This document shows positions 5,122 to 7,475 of a DNA stretch of 7,475 bases, piece after piece. The notes beneath the pieces are model-generated. The model was not told the origin of the DNA, searched no databases, and saw only the letters and a program-made list of their open reading frames with translations. Within the stretch, counting starts at the first letter, position 1, and each line of letters starts with the position of its first letter. The DNA is taken from the NCBI GenBank assembly GCA_002724815.1, contig PBPV01000090.1, positions 1-7,475 of the forward strand. The letters are read 5' to 3'. Source of the stretch: Methanobacteriota archaeon. Its GTDB lineage: Archaea > Thermoplasmatota > Poseidoniia > Poseidoniales > Thalassarchaeaceae. The position numbers were made by a program, and so were the translations under genes.

Positions 5122-6780
5122 TCACAGGTATGAGTTTAGAATTGGCTGATGGTCAAGGTGCAGGAAAATCATGGTTCCATACCACGTCATCAAGTCGATT
5201 GAATTAATCAAATTCTGTTGTCCAGTCCCGTAATCATTCTCCATCCAGTACAACATCTCATCGATTGTATCACATGTTTGGTGGTAGCAATCGTAACCGT
5301 CAACCAACCCACCAAATCCAACCGTCACGGTGTCGATTGCTTGGAATGAGGCATGATCACTTCTGGCAGTTGTCGCTTCATTGATGATGACGCCCGCTTC
5401 ACCAGAATCAGCCCAAGCACCCTTCAATTCACCATTCAGTACCGCCAACTGTTCTTCAACACCTAACGCATCACCAGCCAACCATTCGGCAAGATAAACC
5501 ATCTTGGGCTGATTAATTGTATTTTCATCTGTATCCGGTCCGATGTAAACTCTGAACGGCCAATTCTCTTGACTGGCAGGGTAAGACCCCCCTCCGTCCG
5601 GGCCCACACGATCTGATGGCGTTCCATTGCCAGGCCAATTCACGCCACCCATGTCGATGTTGATGTAATTGGAGATTGTAATATCATCAGGAATATCTTC
5701 GACCCATGCGATGCTGCCACGCTTACCCCCTTCTTCACTACTCCACAAGCAGAACACAATCCCACGTCTTGTTGGAATACTGAACATCGCTTCTGCCATA
5801 TTCAAAACAACCGAGGTACCAACGGTGTTGTCATATGCGCCGACAAAGGTCCCGTAACCTCTAGGCGCACCCTGGTCAACTGGAGTAGGTGCGACAATGG
5901 GTGCAATATCGAAGTGAGCACCAATCACCATCCACTCATCAGGGTACTCATAACCCTCTTTGTATGCGCAGATATTGTATGCTTCTGGATTCGCCTCAAT
6001 GTATTGGAATCGATGCCTTTCGATGTTTTCATACCCATATTCAGTGAATTCTTGTACGAGGAAATCAGCACCACATTCGTAACCCGGACTTCCTGTACCT
6101 GCCCACCGATTCAAGTAACCCTTGGCCTGATCACAAGTGTCGAAAGGATCGTACGTCTCATCAGAAATGACTGACAACATATCGAAGGTCTCGAGCCCGG
6201 AAACGATTCCTGTACTGTGCGCACCTCCATCTTCAATCGAGACACCAGATGCAATCGGCCGCTCAACATCAACAAGTTTGATCGATACAGAGCCACCCAC
6301 CTCAGAACTGTTCGTCAGTTGAGGAAGTCCCCCTTCACGTTCGGCTTCGATGATTTCTACACCACGGGTAGCCTTCATGCCACCCTCACTCCAACTCTGC
6401 CACGATACATTTCCTTCACGAATTGGAAAGAAATCACGTCCAGATTCACCAATCAGGACCGCAAAATAATCTGCTCGAGGAGGGATTAGTATGACGATTT
6501 CAGCATCCGCACCCTTTTCCAAATCCAAGATGGTACCATTCTGCACATACCCTGTATCGGACTGTACCACGAGGTAAGGGATGAGCACCCTCATATCTCG
6601 GTCAGCCTGAAAGTATACACTCTGGAAAATACCCGCGGTTAATGGGTCTGGTGAGATGTCCAAATCATCAGCGCTAAGCCCCCCACCATCATCATTGCCA
6701 AAGCACCCCTGAATACTCGCACTGAGCATTAGGAATACCAGCAACAGTGGCAAAGGACCCCTTCGCATCGTCTCGCCCAT
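5122..6780 (-). CDS. secreted M28-family zinc peptidase, predicted lipoprotein
   Basis: Extracytoplasmic aminopeptidase-like enzyme of 552 residues, likely releasing amino acids from peptides outside the cell membrane. Numbering from the Met at 6780, a signal peptide with Arg-Arg and a Leu-rich core ends in SIQGC, with Cys26 a probable lipid-attachment site, then an Asp/Gly linker. Residues about 35-180 look like a beta-rich domain I cannot name. The M28 domain follows with its metal site in order: GAHFD (His289, Asp291), AYDN (Asp317, bridging), SSEEGG (Glu349 catalytic, Glu350 ligand), NIDMGG (Asp376) and SDHASF (His476), and a late YHQTCDT motif. All expected ligands are present, so it should be active with two zinc ions. 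The open frame reaches 6858, but that start would overlap the DDAH gene and put 26 extra residues before the signal peptide; ATG 6768 is the other good start. It lies 53 bases after the DDAH gene and is probably cotranscribed. Confidence 0.92.
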   Translation of the reverse strand: MGETMRRGPLPLLLVFLMLSASIQGCFGNDDGGGLSADDLDISPDPLTAGIFQSVYFQADRDMRVLIPYLVVQSDTGYVQNGTILDLEKGADAEIVILIPPRADYFAVLIGESGRDFFPIREGNVSWQSWSEGGMKATRGVEIIEAEREGGLPQLTNSSEVGGSVSIKLVDVERPIASGVSIEDGGAHSTGIVSGLETFDMLSVISDETYDPFDTCDQAKGYLNRWAGTGSPGYECGADFLVQEFTEYGYENIERHRFQYIEANPEAYNICAYKEGYEYPDEWMVIGAHFDIAPIVAPTPVDQGAPRGYGTFVGAYDNTVGTSVVLNMAEAMFSIPTRRGIVFCLWSSEEGGKRGSIAWVEDIPDDITISNYINIDMGGVNWPGNGTPSDRVGPDGGGSYPASQENWPFRVYIGPDTDENTINQPKMVYLAEWLAGDALGVEEQLAVLNGELKGAWADSGEAGVIINEATTARSDHASFQAIDTVTVGFGGLVDGYDCYHQTCDTIDEMLYWMENDYGTGQQNLINSIDLMTWYGTMIFLHLDHQPILNSYL

Positions 6781-6804
6781 TCTTGATGCCTTGTTGAAAC
6801 CACC

Positions 6805-6820
6805 GCTCGTGCGCGCGAGC
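6805..6820. other. GC-rich inverted repeat between the DDAH and M28 peptidase genes
   Basis: GCTCG at 6805-6809 and CGAGC at 6816-6820 are perfect inverted arms around a six-base loop TGCGCG. This is strikingly GC-rich for the local sequence and lies in the 53-base gap after the DDAH stop. On the minus-strand transcript it would form a small hairpin about 14 bases past that stop. No T run follows, so it is not a convincing terminator; RNA processing, or no function, are equally possible. Confidence 0.35.
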
Positions 6821-6833
6821 CTACACAACCAAC

Positions 6834-7475
6834 TCACTTGTAGAAAATTGAGCAGCAAGTCAAACTTCCATCCGCTGCACGAATGTGTTTCATGTCCACA
6901 CTCTGAGTCGTAAATCCAGCCTCTTCGAGGATTTTCTTTGCCAGTGGATAATCGGCTGAAATCAGCACCTTCCCCGATTCAAATCCAATCACATTGGCTG
7001 CATAGGATTCCTCGTTTGGAATCCACAACACTTCCACACCTTCAGCCACAAGTTCGGCAAATTGATCCGGCACCATGTGCCCTTCTGCAGTCACCAACAT
7101 TCCGGGTTTGGGTGATGAACAAATCGTCGTCAAATGCAAGGTCGATTCAGGCACTTCAAACACCATTGTTGGATAGCCGCGTGTTAAGGCGACCCCACTG
7201 AAGAATTCTATACCAGCCATATTTGTCCGTGTTGAATGTCCGACCAAGAAACGATCATCGAAGAAGATGACATCTCCTCCATCCATTTTCGCTCCCTCAG
7301 GCATTTCGAAAACTTCCAAACATCGTCCCAAGTATTCACGAACAGCGACCTGTTCCCCTCGTCGACTTGGATGGCCCATGAAGGGAATAACCACCGCATC
7401 GTCAATCACTACACCCGCATCCTCAACAAAGGTACAGTCAGGGAAATCACTGAGCCCAGGCAGGACCTCTACCTC
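6834..7475 (-). CDS. dimethylargininase-like hydrolase (DDAH, amidinotransferase fold), 5' end missing
   Basis: The last 213 residues of a guanidino-modifying enzyme; the frame stays open to the right window edge, so the N-terminus is missing. Homologues hydrolyse methylated arginines to citrulline and methylamines (EC 3.5.3.18). Numbering from the right edge, FPDCTFVEDAGVV (11-23) is the DDAH signature, followed by GHPSRRGEQ (34-42), MDGGDV (64-69), STRTNMAG (81-88), the His114 of STLHLTT (111-117) and the C-terminal GSLTCCS (203-209), whose Cys207 (or Cys208) should be the nucleophile. The acidic triad member is probably in MDGGDV. Arginine deiminase is a related alternative, but the short length and the FVEDxxVV and LTCCS motifs fit DDAH better. 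A GTG at 7409 is not the true start, since the signature lies upstream of it. The gene is followed after 53 bases by the M28 peptidase gene on the same strand. Confidence 0.9.
   Translation of the reverse strand, partial: EVEVLPGLSDFPDCTFVEDAGVVIDDAVVIPFMGHPSRRGEQVAVREYLGRCLEVFEMPEGAKMDGGDVIFFDDRFLVGHSTRTNMAGIEFFSGVALTRGYPTMVFEVPESTLHLTTICSSPKPGMLVTAEGHMVPDQFAELVAEGVEVLWIPNEESYAANVIGFESGKVLISADYPLAKKILEEAGFTTQSVDMKHIRAADGSLTCCSIFYK

Noticed and set aside
5914..6174. Plus-strand open frame of 86 codons
   Set aside because: It lies entirely antisense to the M28 catalytic domain, whose metal ligands are all readable, and has no recognisable motif or promoter.
6781..6858. Upstream extension of the M28 peptidase by 26 residues
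   Set aside because: It would overlap the 3' end of the DDAH gene and place a non-hydrophobic, Arg-rich stretch before an otherwise clean lipoprotein signal peptide starting at 6780 or 6768.
1..7475. CRISPR arrays, tRNA or rRNA genes, insertion sequences, toxin-antitoxin or defence genes
   Set aside because: No spaced repeats, cloverleaf sequences, transposase motifs or terminal inverted repeats were seen, and nearly all sequence is accounted for by the listed genes.

Overview
The window looks like a piece of a planktonic archaeal genome, most plausibly a Marine Group II euryarchaeote (Poseidoniales-like). The reasons are a geranylgeranylglyceryl-phosphate synthase (archaeal ether-lipid pathway), several start codons with no Shine-Dalgarno but an AT-rich TATA-like element centred about 25-27 bases upstream (the archaeal leaderless arrangement), very tight gene packing on both strands, and a gene set (animal-type photolyase, secreted M28 peptidase lipoprotein, DDAH-type hydrolase) that fits a sunlit, protein-degrading marine heterotroph. 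The taxonomic call is inference; no rRNA or other taxonomic marker is present.

Left part (1-3618, all + strand): an unrecognised soluble protein of about 107 residues sits 17 bases upstream of the GGGP synthase gene and is probably cotranscribed with it. Next comes an ABA4-like (DUF4281) four-helix membrane protein with its own TATA-like promoter. It is followed by a full-length (6-4) photolyase/animal-type cryptochrome homologue, also with a TATA-like element. Last is a 77-residue two-helix membrane protein with a TATA-like element that fixes its start.

Middle part (3615-5121): a minus-strand single-pass membrane protein with a long charged cytoplasmic tail, whose stop codon overlaps the stop of the preceding plus-strand gene. 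It is divergent, with only 31 bases between, from a site-2-protease-type (M50) intramembrane metalloprotease.

Right part (5122-7475, minus strand): a secreted or lipid-anchored M28 zinc peptidase lies downstream of a dimethylargininase-type (DDAH) hydrolase that runs off the right edge. The two are probably an operon. Together they suggest peptide breakdown outside the membrane and (methyl)arginine breakdown in the cytoplasm.

I see no tRNA, rRNA, CRISPR array, insertion sequence or long repeat. There is no gene-free stretch over 300 bases. The most interesting elements are the animal-type photolyase with its complete electron-transfer Trp set beside an ABA4-like protein, and the divergent unknown membrane protein/M50 protease pair. 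I do not see convincing evidence of a wholly new multi-gene system.
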